Below, one piece after another: positions 11,281 to 23,700 of a DNA stretch of 64,000 bases; positions within the stretch are counted from its first letter, which is position 1; every line of letters starts with the position of its first letter. The stretch is from Platanthera guangdongensis (Eukaryota > Streptophyta > Magnoliopsida > Asparagales > Orchidaceae): contig CM077153.1 in NCBI GenBank assembly GCA_039583875.1, positions 115,316,568 through 115,380,567 on the forward strand, written 5' to 3'. Under the pieces are notes generated by a model, which searched no databases, was not told the DNA's origin, and worked only from the letters and a program-made list of their open reading frames with translations. A program made the translations under genes and the position numbers.

Positions 11281-13738
11281 TGTAACACCCCAAATCCCAA
11301 GTATGGGTTCAGGTTGGGCAACACGGCCTGGGACACAGGCGTGTCCCCAACCGTGTCCTACTTGGTATGGTTGAGCTGCCTGGTGAGTGGTCGATGAAAT
11401 GCGATTGACGAAATTTTTGAAAGGGAACAAGCCCTGCGACATGGCCGTGTCGTAGGCCGTGTCCTCCTCTGGTCGACGAACTTTGTTCAACGAAACGCAC
11501 GCTGGAGGCATGTCTACAGCCGTGTAAGGGCACACGGACGTGTCACATGGCCGTGTCCTTTTCTAGATTTGTCTAGGGCAGTGAGGTCTGGTGAACACGG
11601 GAAGGACACGGGTGTGTCTCTAGGCACACTAACTGTGACACGGGCGTGTCACATGGCCGTGTCTTGTTCGGGTTGAGATGGTTGTTTACCACCTGAGGTA
11701 CACGGGCTAGACATGGGCATGACTGAAGTCATTTCAAATCACACGGCCTGTGACACGGGCGTGTTACATGACCGTGTACTCTTCTGGATGAGTCGGTTGT
11801 GTGCCGCTTAAGGTACACGGCCTGTTACACGGGTGTGTCACAGGTCGTGTCAGCCAAAATAAGACCTTTGTGGCAAAATTATGGCCGTCCATTTTCTTCA
11901 GCTAGGATCTGATGGCTCAGGCTCCTCCCTGCTACTTTAAGGCCGATAATGAGAAGAGAATTCTCATTTTTGGCTTGGGCTATTCTCTTTCTAAGAAGCT
12001 AGAGAGAAGAGAGAGCAGGGAGGAGGAGGAGAGGGGAGTTGGCCACCAGTGGAACTGCTGAGTTCCGATTCAAGATCTGAGGCCAGCGTTGTGGAGGCAA
12101 GGCCGCTGCGGTGCTTTCCAGCTGGCTAGAATTTCATGGCTCCAAAGAGGTCGTCAAGGGTAACGATCTTCCTTCCTGGACATGTGAAGTCCTTCCTTTT
12201 TGGCATGTGCATGGATTTCCCCCACCAAAGGGTGGATTGTGAAGGGATTTCCTTGGGTTGATTCTTGTAATCCCCAATAGTTTGTCATATAGATCCGGAA
12301 CTGGAGTACGGAATAGGCATGCTGTGTGAAGCTCATCTGGATAGGTTGGTCTAGATTGGTGATGTTGCATTTGCACACCGTAGAAGACTCTGTGGTTGAA
12401 CGTGTAGTTTATGGTATCGATGGGTTGGACTTGTGGTGGGCAGTAACAGGAAGTACTGGAGTGGTAGTCCAGGAAAAGACACTTGTGATGCTTGATGGGT
12501 TGTGCCTGTGAAGGATAGTGGCAGGAAGTACTAGTGTGGAAGCCAAGGAAAATACCTGCAGGTGTGTGTGCTGTATGTGTTGAAAGACCAGTGTTTCTGG
12601 CACTGTAGGAAGTTGCACGGTTTGGGCGGAGTTGTGTGCAGAAAGTGAGTTTTGTGGAACCCGCTAAGCGATCGTGAAGTACGCTAGCATGAACTCCCCT
12701 TGTTGATTGTGAATCTAGTCCCTTAGTGGACGTTGTGGCTATTGTGAAGCCAGTCCCTTGGTGGACATTGTGGCAATGGTGAAGCCCGTCCTTGGTGGAC
12801 AGTATGGCTATTGTGAGCTTGATGAGCTCTTGAAAGGCCTAGTGCCGAACAGGAAAGGTGAAACCGACACGCGCCTTATATTTAGTCTCGAGTACGTTGG
12901 TATTCGGTGATGGCAAGGCAACTTGAGCAACGGGGGGTGGCTGATCCATACCTGCGTTATGTCCGTCCGACTTGAAGTCCTGAAAGTGCAGTCAGTTGGA
13001 GCGCATAATGAGAGTCTTAGGACTGCGCGCCGGAAAGACTAAGTGCTCAATTTTACCATCGGGTGTTGGACCTAGAACGGTGCTGGGACTCTGGTTTGCC
13101 GGTACACTAAGAATGTGCCCTGAGTGCACGGATCATCGGGCCGCGTGGCTGACGGTTGTGATGGATTATTTGTGTGTGAGAGCACAATGTGTGATAAAAA
13201 TATATCTGTATATGAACTATTATGCCTGCAGGGAAGGAATACCACTGCCCTGGGAAAGGGGTAGGGTCGTTATAAATTGGTCAGCTGAATGCTGACTATT
13301 GCCTTGTTTGCCACCGTTAGGTGAGCTATCCTTGTGCAAGTGCTGGAGAGCCGAGCGGGACATATAAAGGCTGAAGTCTCTGCTACTACTACTGCTAGCC
13401 CTTGAAGGCTAAGCTTAAAAATGTTGTGTTTTGTTCATGTGTGACCGACCTGCGCGCCGATGTTTGGAAGCCACTCTTGTAAGGAGCAACTGTAAGGCCA
13501 TAAGGCCAAACGATATTGTATTTGATGTACATTCCTATATAAATATGGGTGTTTATATCAGTGGACATTCATGGTTGGAGTTCAGTATTTCTGTTAAAAG
13601 CTTCCGCTAGAATGCTATGAGTTAGGATGCACAACTTTGATATCAACCTGTGACTTCGCCGCTTGTTTTGTGGCATATGGTGTGGGGCCCCGGCCGGACC
13701 TTCTATTATATGCTTTATGAACGGATGGAGTCGTTACA
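11281..13738 (+). mobile_element. 3' LTR of the chromoviral gypsy element (2,458 bp)
   Basis: The LTR starts TGTAACACCCC after a PPT and ends ...GTCGTTACA, giving TG...CA ends. The first 600 bp carry many copies of a palindromic motif of the form CACGGGCGTGTCAC / GGCCGTGTC. The terminal 500 bp match the 5' LTR end at 6585-7115. Pairing is imperfect and the two ends have diverged, so the element is old. Confidence 0.85.
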
Positions 13739-15272
13739 AAAGAATTTTAACCAGTGATGTTAAAGTTATGTGACCATAGTTTATATGTAATCATGTTGAC
13801 CAAATGTTTGATGAATATGTGAAGTACCTTTATGTTGATGATGAACCCTTAAGCGCCTTGGGGCACGAGATTGTGAAAGGGTGTAAGTGCGGGTATTTGA
13901 CCACACTGGGTTGGTAATGTTGAAAAGAGACATATATGGAAAGTTGGAATTGGTCCTCTGGTGGTTTGTCCACAGAGGCACCTTCCGTGCTACGATGATG
14001 TGAAATTGCATGCGGTGTGAGTCAACACACGGTGTCGTAATCCCAGGTTATGAGCTCGCCAGTCGTCACACCTATAGGAGTTGACAGTTAGACTTGCATG
14101 GTTGGGCCTTGGTCCTCGGTGCTCACTTCTTGAGGCACCCTTCGTGCTAGTGGACGGTTGGCCTTGGTCCTTTGGTGATTTGTTCACAGAGGCACCTTCT
14201 GTGCCATGAATATAAGCCAGTTGGGCTGGGCTCTAGGTGCACATCTACCCGAGACCCCTTCTGAGCCATAGTACGCATGTGAGCTCTGTTGTTGTGTTCT
14301 TAGCATTGAGGCATGGAGAGTCCTAGGCTTGGTAGCGTGGATGCCCTCCTAGTAGTGTAGAAGCCCGCTCCACTATCACCGCCTAGCCACGATGGTTGAC
14401 GCATGAGAGGTTAGCTACCTTCTCAAAATGTGGGAACTATAAGTCTATGTCGACATAGTAGTTGCATGTGCGTGATCATGGGTGAGTCATTGCATTGCAT
14501 TCATATCATTACACTACATTGCATACACAAGACCCTCATTGTATAAGTTTGTATGGGCACTCTTATACGATTAGTTACTTTACTGTTGAGCCGATCCTCA
14601 ACTTATATGTCTTTATGGGAAGTCATATAACTTGAGTTATTTTCTGTTGTAGCTTTACCTTTTATACTGCTGCAGATGATATAATTGCTAGAGTAGGTTG
14701 TTTACTCATTTATTAAGCTGCTGATATATATTGATATTGCTCACTCGTTTACCACCTGTTTGTATTACTACACGTTTATATATATTGTACTTGTCCTTTT
14801 CTCTGCCCGGTGCCGAGGAGTCGCCGGGGGAGCGGATGTGAAGCCACTTAGTCTTTATGACTAACGGTTGCTACGTCTTCCTTTTTAAGAGGGAAACCCG
14901 CAGATAGAGCAACAGTAGGTTATGCAGCAGGACAGCCAGGCCAGGATGACAGGGCCTGAAGGGACGGTGCCATCACTATCGTTGGTGACTGATGTGAGTT
15001 AGAGAGACTCATTTGTACTCGTACTCTGATGTTATAAAGGCTTGTTGATGCTTCTTTTATTTGACGTACTTTTGGACTATTTAATTATGTGTGGATTTGA
15101 CTTCTGTTTTATTTTCTTGGTTGGGTTGGCAATGTTTGATATTGATTATAGCCGGTAGGACAAGCATCTTGTAGTACAGGTTAGCTCATGTGCTAACGTT
15201 ACCGCAAGACAGTTGTTCTAGGCATAAGACTCCCCTCGTGTAGTGTTTTATATTCCGGAAGGGGGGTCTTAC
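13739..15272 (+). mobile_element. LTR-like fragment, related to 9207-10423
   Basis: No coding frame was seen. Three imperfect copies of a phrase around TTGGTCCTYTGGTG and CAGAGGCACCTTC lie at 13940-14210. From about 14300 the order of blocks matches 9280-10423 and ends in the same GGGGGGTCTTACA. It directly abuts the minisatellite at 15273. It is probably a degraded LTR of a gypsy family; neither PBS nor PPT is visible. Confidence 0.5.
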
Positions 15273-16830
15273 ATCGCATGGGTCGAGCTCAATTGAAGAT
15301 GGATAAAAGGTCGACACCTCACAGGAGCCGAGCTCAACTGGAGGTGCAGAATAGGTCGACATCTCACAGGATCCGAGCTTAATTCGAGGTGGAGAATATA
15401 GTCGACACCAAGCAGGAGCCGAGCTCAACTGGAGGTGGAGAGTATAGTCGACACCTAATCGGGAGGAAGCTAACTGAAGGTAGAGTCGATAGCTCTCAGG
15501 AGCCGAGCTAAATTAGAGGTAGAGAATAGGCCGACACCTCGCAGGAGACGAGCTCAACTGGAGGTGGAGAAGAGGTCGACACTTCGCAGGAGCCGAGCTC
15601 AACTGGAGGTGGAGATTCGACAGCTCTCAGGAGCCGAGCTCAACTAGAGGTGGAGAATAGGTTGACACATCGTAGGAGACGAGTCCAACTTGAGGTGGAG
15701 AAGAGGTCGACACCTCGCAGGAGCCGAGCTCAAATGGAGGTGGAGAGTCGACAGCTCTCAAGAGCTGAGCTCAACTGGAGGTGGAGAAGAGGTTGACACC
15801 TCATAGGAGACGAGCTCAACTAGAGATGGAGAGTTGGCAGCTCTCAGGAGTCGAGCTCAAGTGGAGGTGGAGAATAGGTCGACACCTCGTAGGAGACGAG
15901 CTCAACTGGAGGTGGAGAAGAAGTCGACACCTCGCAGGAGCTGAGCTCGCTTGGAGGTGGAGAGTCGATGGCTCTCAGGAGCCGAGCTCAACTGGAGGTA
16001 GAGAATAGATCGACACCTCGCAGGAGCCGATCTCAACTGGAGGTGGAGAATAGGTCGACACCTCGCAGGAGCCGATCTCAACTGGAGGTGGAGAGTCGAT
16101 GGCTCTTAGGAGCCGAGCCCAACTGGATGTGGAGAGTCGACAGCTCTCAGGAGCCGAGCTCAACTGGAGGTGGATAGTCAACAACTCTCAGGAGCCGAGC
16201 TCAACTGGAGGTGGAGAATAGGTCGACACCACGCAGGAGCCGAGCTCAACTAGAGGTGGAGAAGAGGTCGACACCTAACAGGAGCCGAGCTCAACTGAAG
16301 GTGGAGATGAGGTCGACATCTCGCAGGAGCCAAGCTCAACTGGAGGTGGAAAAGAGGTCGACACCTAGCCGGAGCTAAGTTCAACTGGAGGTGGAAAAGA
16401 GGTCGACACCTCGAGGAGCCGAGCTCAACTGGAGGTGGAGAGAGGTCGACACCTCTTAGGAGCCAAGCTCAATTGGAGGTGGAGAAAGGTCGACACCTCG
16501 CAGGAGCCGAGCTCAACTAGAGGTGGAAAAGAGGTCGACACCTCGCAGGAGCCGAGCTCAAATGGAGGTGGAGAAGATAGTCAACACCTAATCAGGAGGA
16601 AACTCAATAGAAGGTGGAGGTTACATTTTATTGGAGCCAAGCTCAATTGGAGATGAGTTGACAACTCTCAGGAGCCGCGCTCAACTGGAGGTGGAGGAAA
16701 CATCTTATAGGAGCCGAGCTCAACTAGAGATGGGTCGACAGCTCTCAGGAGCCGCTCTCAATTGGAGGTGGACGCAACATCTTACAGGAGCCGAGCTCAA
16801 CTGGATATGGGTCGACTTGGGTTGAACTCA
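15273..16830. repeat. Minisatellite, about 45-bp period, roughly 35 units
   Basis: A unit built on AGGAGCCGAGCTCAACTGGA, GGTGGAGA and GGTCGACACCTCGC repeats head to tail. A shorter 41-bp variant has AGTCGACAGCTCTC in place of the last block. Units differ by substitutions and small indels. Because the period is near a multiple of three, stretches stay open in several frames on both strands; I treat these as by-products. Similar arrays are known in UTRs of Tat/Ogre retrotransposons, but the host element here is not clear. Confidence 0.9.
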
Positions 16831-17644
16831 TAGTCGGCCTGCAGAAGGAAAGCTCGTATGGGGGACTCGGATTATGGCAATAATGAACACGAGGAAACTA
16901 TCTCACCCGAGAGGGTTGGTAGCAGATATGTAGGAAAGGAGCTCGTGCTGGGACTCTGACTTATGATAGCTCCACAACTCAAGAACTTCAATCGGTGTTG
17001 AGGTAGTTCGCCTTGTTGCTTAAGAGATTGCCAATGAGTCAAATGCATCAATATTTTTGAGGATGAAGGAATTCTAAAGAGAACGATGATCTTCTTTCGT
17101 CGGGTTGGGAGGTCGGCATCCAAACCTGTTCATGATAGTTCCTCCAGTCGGAGGAGAGATGCAATCGGGGGTAGCTAGGCCAACATATAAGGGGGGATCT
17201 GATCTCGGCCGTCAATGCAGGGGCTCGGTCATATAAGGACGCTTAAATACTGAAGCAGCGTCCCATCGTCTGCCTTGGGCTAATTAGGAGAAACATGTAG
17301 AAGGCTCGTTTCTCAATCCAACAGTGGAGATCGTTTTCAGCTCTGCCACTTGGTTACGAAAAACAAAATGCAAGCGAAGGGAAATGGTCCTCGGGGGGTC
17401 CTACTGAACACTCTCGAGTCCACCATCCTTCCGTGAACTTGCACTTTTTAGAGCTTGGCAGGTTATCCCGCCTTGGTAGTAACAAAGACGCGTCCTGCCC
17501 CACAGGGCAAACCATCGCTAAGAGCGGGTCTTCCTTCATCGAGTTTAGGAGGTTAGCGTCCAGACCTATTCCTGATAGTCTCTACAGTCGGAGAAGAGAT
17601 GGAATCGGGGGGTAGCTAGGCCGACTTGCAAGGGGGGAGCTGAT
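16831..17644. other. Non-coding stretch with a degenerate direct repeat about 445 bp apart
   Basis: The block at about 17103-17215 (GGAGGTCGGCATCC-like start, GGGGGTAGCTAGGCC, GATCTCGGCCGTCAATG) recurs at about 17548-17640. The part near 17203-17340 also resembles 50045-50200 (AGGGGCTCGGTC, TCCCATC, GGAGATCGCTTTC), so two places in the window share this UTR-like sequence. No coding signal was seen. Confidence 0.6.
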
Positions 17645-18225
17645 CTCAACCGTCAATGATGGTGACGATGTCCAGCCATATGTTCGTGGTGTTGTTCGTG
17701 GTGTTGTTCGTGGCGTTGTTCATGGTGTTGTTCGTGACCGGTTCGGTGGCAACGCCGACTCGACACATTATTCTGACTGCCATCGCCACTTGACTTTTAA
17801 AGACGTTGATGGACGTTGCCGCGAAATGTCTGCCAAGCTTGAAAAGTTGAAGTTTGCCGCGTCATCCTCCGCCAACGCCGCGTCAAGTCTCTGCCACAGT
17901 TCATGAAAGTTTTATTTCAGCATTTATAAATTCCTGAGATTAAAAGTTGAAGTTTGCCGCTACATCCTCCGCCAACGCCGCGTCAAGTCTCCGCCACAAT
18001 TCATGAAAGTTTTATTTCAACATTTTAAAATTCCTGCAATTAATTCCAGCATTTTAATTCTTGTCATTTTAATTCGGATTTTTTTTTATTTGGTATGGAT
18101 GGCCTAGATTTGATCTCATGATGGGTGGCCATGATTTAATTTGTAAGAACTTTATGTATTCATATTACGCTAATGAAAATGAGAAGATTGATGAATGAAA
18201 AATTGTAAACCTAAAATTTCAAATT
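17645..18225 (+). repeat. Dispersed repeat, second copy at 48640-49178, with a 12-bp VNTR
   Basis: This is nearly collinear with 48640-49178: CGATGTCC, a run of TTCGTGGTGTTG, GACCGGTTCGGTGGCAACGC, and two 97-bp-spaced copies of a GTTGAAGTTTGCCG segment. Both copies end at the same phrase, TTCAAATTGAAAT. The 12-bp TTCGTGGTGTTG unit is present four times here but once at 48670. A short translated frame exists but has stops. The class of this repeat is unknown. Confidence 0.8.
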
Positions 18226-18543
18226 GAAATTTTTTATCATATTGTTTCAAATGCTTTAGCGGCCGATTTGGTCGACGTGAAATCACACTTCTTCTTGCAC
18301 TTCGTGATCGGTGACATGATACTACTAAAATCCCAGATAAATCGGCGGGTAAAAAGTAGATAGGCCGTGAAAACTCCGAACATCCCGTATATTGGTTGGT
18401 TCCGGCCAATCCTTGATGGCTTGGACCTTCTTAGGGTTAACATGGATACCCTCCGAACTTACAATATAACCAAGGAACTTCACAGATGGAACTTTGAACG
18501 TACATTTTTTTAGATTAACAAATAACTTTTCCGTTCGCAACGT
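18226..18543 (-). pseudogene. Gypsy reverse transcriptase C-terminal scrap
   Basis: The minus strand gives LRTEKLFVNLKKCTF, VKFLGYIVSSEGIHV, VQAIKDWPEPTN and VRSFHGLSTFY, then after a frameshift near 18360 SSIMSPITKCKKK. This is the thumb and connection region of a Ty3/gypsy RT, of the same general type as 59375-59824. The catalytic YxDD part and everything else are missing. It lies left of the SIRE-like insertion and is cut off by AT-rich DNA. Confidence 0.85.
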
Positions 18544-18838
18544 TTTGCAGAAAATTTTTATTTTTCTACGAAAAAATCATTATTTTTAATAATCTCCTAT
18601 TTATTTTCATCAAGAAAATAAAAATATTTTATTTTATTACCCTAGTTATTAAACGGGAACAAATATGTCTTTCATAAATTATATCAGGACAGAATCAATT
18701 TTTTTTCATTGCATGGACACTAGACTTGGGCACACAAACTTCATTTGTTATAACTTATAAAATTTTCTCTACACACTCCGAGTATGGCACATGACGTTTA
18801 TGTTTCCCGATTAGACTATTTGTATGCTAAAGTTATGG
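18544..18838. other. AT-rich stretch, no feature seen
   Basis: Homopolymer-rich DNA between the RT scrap and the SIRE-like target duplication. Nothing codes here. Confidence 0.5.
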
Positions 18839-18843
18839 CTAAT
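18839..18843. other. Target-site duplication ctaat, left
   Basis: Five bases directly before the LTR terminus, identical to 27962-27966. Confidence 0.9.
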
Positions 18844-20503
18844 TGAAAGTCCACCTAGTGTCAGCTATGTGCACCTAGGGGGGGAATAGGTGACGTGTGG
18901 TTCTTTTGCGGAATTTACGGATGTACCTGCACAATAAAAACAACAAGCACAGCACACAGAATACACAGCAAATTTATAGTGGTTCCCCGACTTGGGTACA
19001 TCCACTTTCCCCCTTCGACCTATCTCCCCAACAAGGGACGACTCGGTCACTTCTCCAACGGGATTGAAATCCAATCCCTTCACTAACGGAAGGAGCCCTT
19101 CCACACGTGAGAGTCAACACTCCCACAAAACGGGTTGCACCCAACCCTTACAATACGGAACAAACGTTCCTTTACAACAAAATTAAATATAGAATGTATG
19201 CGTGATACAAACTTCTTTTGGAGACTACGGTGTTCCTCTTGTTCGACGACGTGTTCTTGAAGTCGATGAAGAGTCTACAACCTTGGTCTCTCTTGGAGAG
19301 GATCTCCCGGAATCGGCGGCGGCAATCCGAGCGGCGGCTTGGTTCGGAGTCGGCGGCAACGAAGGTGCGCTGCTGCAGTGCTTTGAGATCCAAACTTCTT
19401 TGCGAAGCAAACTAGGTCTACCAACGGTCACTCTAGGATCGGTCGTCTCGATCGATTCGGACGGGGGAGTTTTTCCCGGTCAACAAATCGAGAGACAAGA
19501 GATCTCTGGATAGACACGTGAGACGCAAGCTTTGCTAAGCTTCTGTCGCCGGAGATCGGGAAGAAGAACGATCAGCGGCGGCGACGTACTTGCCCGAGCG
19601 CGACGGCGGCGGAGGAGAGAAATCGCGATATTAGGGTTTCCGCTTGCTCGGCTTCTTTCTGTGTTTTTATTCCGTTCAAAATACCTGTATATAAATACTG
19701 TAGAAGTTTTCCAATATGACCGTTTGTGGGACCCACAATAGAAGTCCCCAAATCCCGGTCCAGGAATTTAACAGCGACAGAATCCGGTTCAGGAATTTCC
19801 AGAAAAATGCCAAGTCAAAATCGGTGAGAATCGAAAGTGATTCTCGCCGAGTCGCCGAGAATCAAAGGTGATTCTCGACGATTCGGCGAGAATCAAAGAT
19901 GATTCTCGTCGAATTTGCCTTGGTTGCACGCACTGCTTTAAGCCAGGTCGAGACGGCGAGAATCAACCAGTGATTCTCGTCGATTCGACTAGAATCACTA
20001 GTGATTCTCGCCGAATCGGGTCGATTCTTACTTAGACTCAGAGGTGCTTGCTTAGAAGTTGCTGGAACGTGTTCGGCGAGAATCAACCGCTGATTCTCGA
20101 CGAATCGGCGAGAATCCCAAGTGATTCTCGCCGAATCGGCGAGAATCACTTGGTGATTCTCGTCGATTCTAACTTAGACGAATTTTCGTCTTTCCACCTA
20201 TGAGATGCTCCTTGACCCATCCTTGCTCCTTGTCTGCTCCTGCATATTTACAGCCCTGTGCTTGAAAATAAGTGCACTCCAATAGAGAGAGTACACGTAG
20301 GCCAACACACTGATCTGCTCAACGAGGGATTACGTCGTGCAGACCCGTGTATATTGACCTACTGCACCCTGACATTGGTGTGCACTTAGCGTGGAAAAAC
20401 TGCAAGCACAACTAGAAGGATTTTATCAAATACATAGTCTATTGACCTTAGCTTGTCCAGGGGCTTCTTCAAATCAGGTACATTGTGGATACAATACCCA
20501 ACA
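18844..20503 (-). mobile_element. 3' LTR of the SIRE-like element
   Basis: On the minus strand the LTR runs from TGTTGGGTATTG to GGTGGACTTTCA, 1,660 bp. It is preceded by a PPT. It matches 26312-27961 except for scattered substitutions and a small difference near 19978-20030. Confidence 0.95.
19820..20170. repeat. Array of palindromes in the U3 of the SIRE-like 3' LTR
   Basis: The half-site GATTCTCGNCGA and its inverse TCGGCGAGAATC alternate here about ten times. Many pairs form near-perfect palindromes such as TTCTCGCCGAATCGGCGAGA. In element orientation the cluster lies about 330-680 bp from the LTR start, upstream of the TATA box, so it sits in U3. It could be a transcription-factor site cluster or a hairpin-forming element. 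Confidence 0.85.
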
Positions 20504-20517
20504 ATCTCCCCCTATTT
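20504..20517 (-). other. Polypurine tract of the SIRE-like element
   Basis: The minus strand reads AAATAGGGGGAGAT directly before the TGTTGGG start of the 3' LTR. Confidence 0.85.
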
Positions 20518-20761
20518 GAAGAAGCCTAAACCCTACAAGCTAAGGTGAATAGAACAAATGAGAATGAAAACCATAAACTGAAAAGAGAGTTAAGTGAGTT
20601 ATCCATTACCAATATCAAGTTCTTGGGAGCGAGCGTGGAGCCACCTTAGCCTTAGCCGAGAGGGTAATCTCCCCCTTTTCGGCTTCTACAAATCGGGGTC
20701 TGTAGCGTTTGACCCTTTGCTCCCCCTCAGTTCTTGCACGGGCCTGGAGCCTCTGTAGTCT

Positions 20762-23700
20762 TCATTCGTCATAATTGAGCATCCCCAATTCAGTCTTGAA
20801 AATATTGAACTTGGCCTCGTCTAGGGGCTTTGTGAATATATCAGCAATCTGCTTGTCCGTGGGGACATAACAGAGAGAGATATCCTTGTTCTCCACGTGC
20901 TCCCGAATGAAGTGGTAGCGTACTTCAATATGCTTCGTTCTGCTGTGCGACACCGGATTGTTGGCAATGGTAATTGCACTGGAGGAGTCGCAGTACATGG
21001 GTACTTCCTTGAACTGAAGGTCGTAGTCGGCTAACTGGTTTCTGATCCATAGAAGTTGTGTGCAACAGCTTCCTGCAGAGATATACTCTGACTCTGCTGT
21101 GGAGGTTGCAACACAATTTTGTTTCTTGCTGTTCCATGAGATAAGCCTCCTGCCGAGGAATTGACACGTCCCGGAGGTGCTTTTCCTGTCATCCCTGCTC
21201 CCTGCAAAATCAGCATCTGAAAAGCCTATTAGCTCGACGTCATTGTTTCTCGGGTACCACAAGCCAAGATTAGGAGTACCTTTAAGGTATCTCAGAATTC
21301 GCTTTGCGGCGACATAGTGAGATTCCTTAGTGTTCACCTGATATCGGGCACAGACACATGTGGAGAACATAATATCCGGTCGACTGGCAGTAAGGTAGAG
21401 CAGGGATCCAATGATGCTTCTGTATTTGGTTTCATCGAAAGGTTTACCTTTCTCATCCTTATCCAGAGACATGGTGGATCCCATTGGAGTCCTCATAGAG
21501 GTTGCACTCTCCATACCGAATTTCTTAAGGAGTTCATTTGTGAACTTCGTCTGAGAGATGAAGATTCCATCCTCAGACTGTTTCACCTGAAGTCCTAAAA
21601 AATACTTGAGCTCTCTCATACTGCTCATTTCAAACTTTCCTTGCATAAGTTTAGAAAACTTTTTGCAAAGATTGTTATCCGTTGAGCCGAATATTATGTC
21701 ATCGACATAGATTTGCACCAGCAAAATCTTGCCTTTGACTTCCCTGAGAAACAATGTTTTATCTATTTTACCTCTGGAGAACTTGTTCTCAAGAAGAAAA
21801 CTAGATAAAGTCTCATACCAAGCTCGTGGAGCTTGTTTCAACCCATATAAGGCCTTATTAAGAAAATAAACATGATTGGGATAAGTAGGATCGACAAAAC
21901 CTGGGGGTTGAGCGACGTATACTTCCTCTTTCAGGTCTCCGTTCAGGAATGCCGATTTCACATCCATTTGATAGACTGTGAATCCTTTGTGTGAAGCATA
22001 CGCCAGGAACAACCTGATTGCCTCGAGCCTTGCTACTGGTGCGAAGGTCTGGTCGAAGTCAATCCCTTCCTCCTGTCTGTAACCTTGAGCCACCAGCCTG
22101 GCCTTGTTCTTTACGATGACACCATGTTCATCCAGCTTGTTTCTGAAGATCCACTTTGTGCCAATCACATTCTGCTTGTATGGTCTGGGAACCAGAGTCC
22201 AAACCTTGCACCGCTCGAATTGATGTAGTTCCTCTTGCATGGCCAGAATCCATGCCGCATCCTTGTTCGCCTCGTCGAACTTCTTTGGCTCAACCTGTGA
22301 CAGGAAGCTAAGATGCAATACCTCGTTAATTGTACCTCTTCGAGTTCTGACCCCGACACGAGGATCCCCGATGATCTGATCTCTAGGATGATCCCTCACG
22401 TGTCGGAGCTCTAGTAGTCGGGCGTCAGGAGCTTCAACTACTTCTTGGGCTTCTCTTTCCTCTAAGAGATTTGTTCTATCTTGATCTTCAACACTTTCAG
22501 ATGACGTGGAGGTGGAGACTTTGACGTACTTAGGAGCGTCAACTTTAGCGGTCTCATCCAGACTCAGCTGTTCCAGTCGTGCACCTGCATCTTCAAGAAT
22601 ACTACTGGAAGAGTTGCTGTTAAGCAAACTTCCTTCATCAAATACAACATTTATTGATTCTTCTACCACTAGGGTTTTCTTATTGAAGACCCTATATGCC
22701 CGACTGTGGGCACTATAGCTCATGAATATGCCTTCGAAGCATTTTTCACCGAACTTAGTACGCGGGTACTTCCCATTATTCAGTACATAGCATCGGCAAC
22801 CAAAAATCCTTGAGTAGGACATGGTTGGTTTCCTGCCTTTCAGTAGCTCGTAGGGCATCTTACGATGATGCTTGTTGATCAATGCTCGGTTTTGTACATG
22901 ACATGCCGTATTGACACCCTCTGCCCAGAAGTATTCCGGGAGAGAAGCATCTTTCAACATTGTCGTGCAGGCTTCAATGAGAGTTCTATTTCTTCTCTCC
23001 GCAACTCCATTTTGCTGAGGAGTGCGCGGGGAGGAAAACTCATGAAAGATACCTTGTTCTTCACAAAATTCTGTCATTGCACCAGATTCGAATTCTGTTC
23101 CATGGTCACTTCTGATTTTGACCACGGAGCAGTTAAATTTGTTCTGAACCTGCTTGACAAAATTAGTGAAGATGTCAAACGTATCTGACTTTCGTTTCAA
23201 AAAGAACACCCATGTAAACCGAGAATGATCATCAACTATCACTGGCGTATATGACTTGCCTCCCAAGCTATGAACTTGCATTGGACCAAACAAGTCCATA
23301 TGCAAAAGGTAAAGACATCGGGAAGAGTCTTTGTCAGCGATGCTCTTAAAGGTAGCCCGAGTCTGTTTGCCCATCTGGCATGCAGGACATGGGCTATCTT
23401 TGATGCACTTGATACTGGGAGCATCCCTTACCAAGTCCTTAGAAAATAGCATACTAATTGTCTTGAAATTAATATGTGCCAATCTCTTGTGCCATTGTTC
23501 ACAAAGAGATGCACTGCCTGTTGCCACAAGGCATACGGGGGTAGATGAATCTAAACTGAGAAAATCTAAACAAAAGATATTTCTGCTCCTAATGCCTGAT
23601 AATACCGTTTCAGAAGAGGTACGTGAAATTATCAGACATTTATCCTTGCAGAACTTAACGTCATAACCTTTATCACATAACTGACTTACACTGATCAGGT

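Noticed and set aside
15781..16656. Open frames with Trp/Arg repeats in the minisatellite
   Set aside because: Period near a multiple of three keeps several frames open on both strands; no start context or conservation evidence.
20520..20761. env-like ORF in the SIRE-like element
   Set aside because: Only about 245 bp lie between pol and the PPT, with no frame that could encode it.
22506..23188. Small plus-strand frames inside the SIRE-like pol
   Set aside because: They are shadows of the well-defined minus-strand polyprotein.
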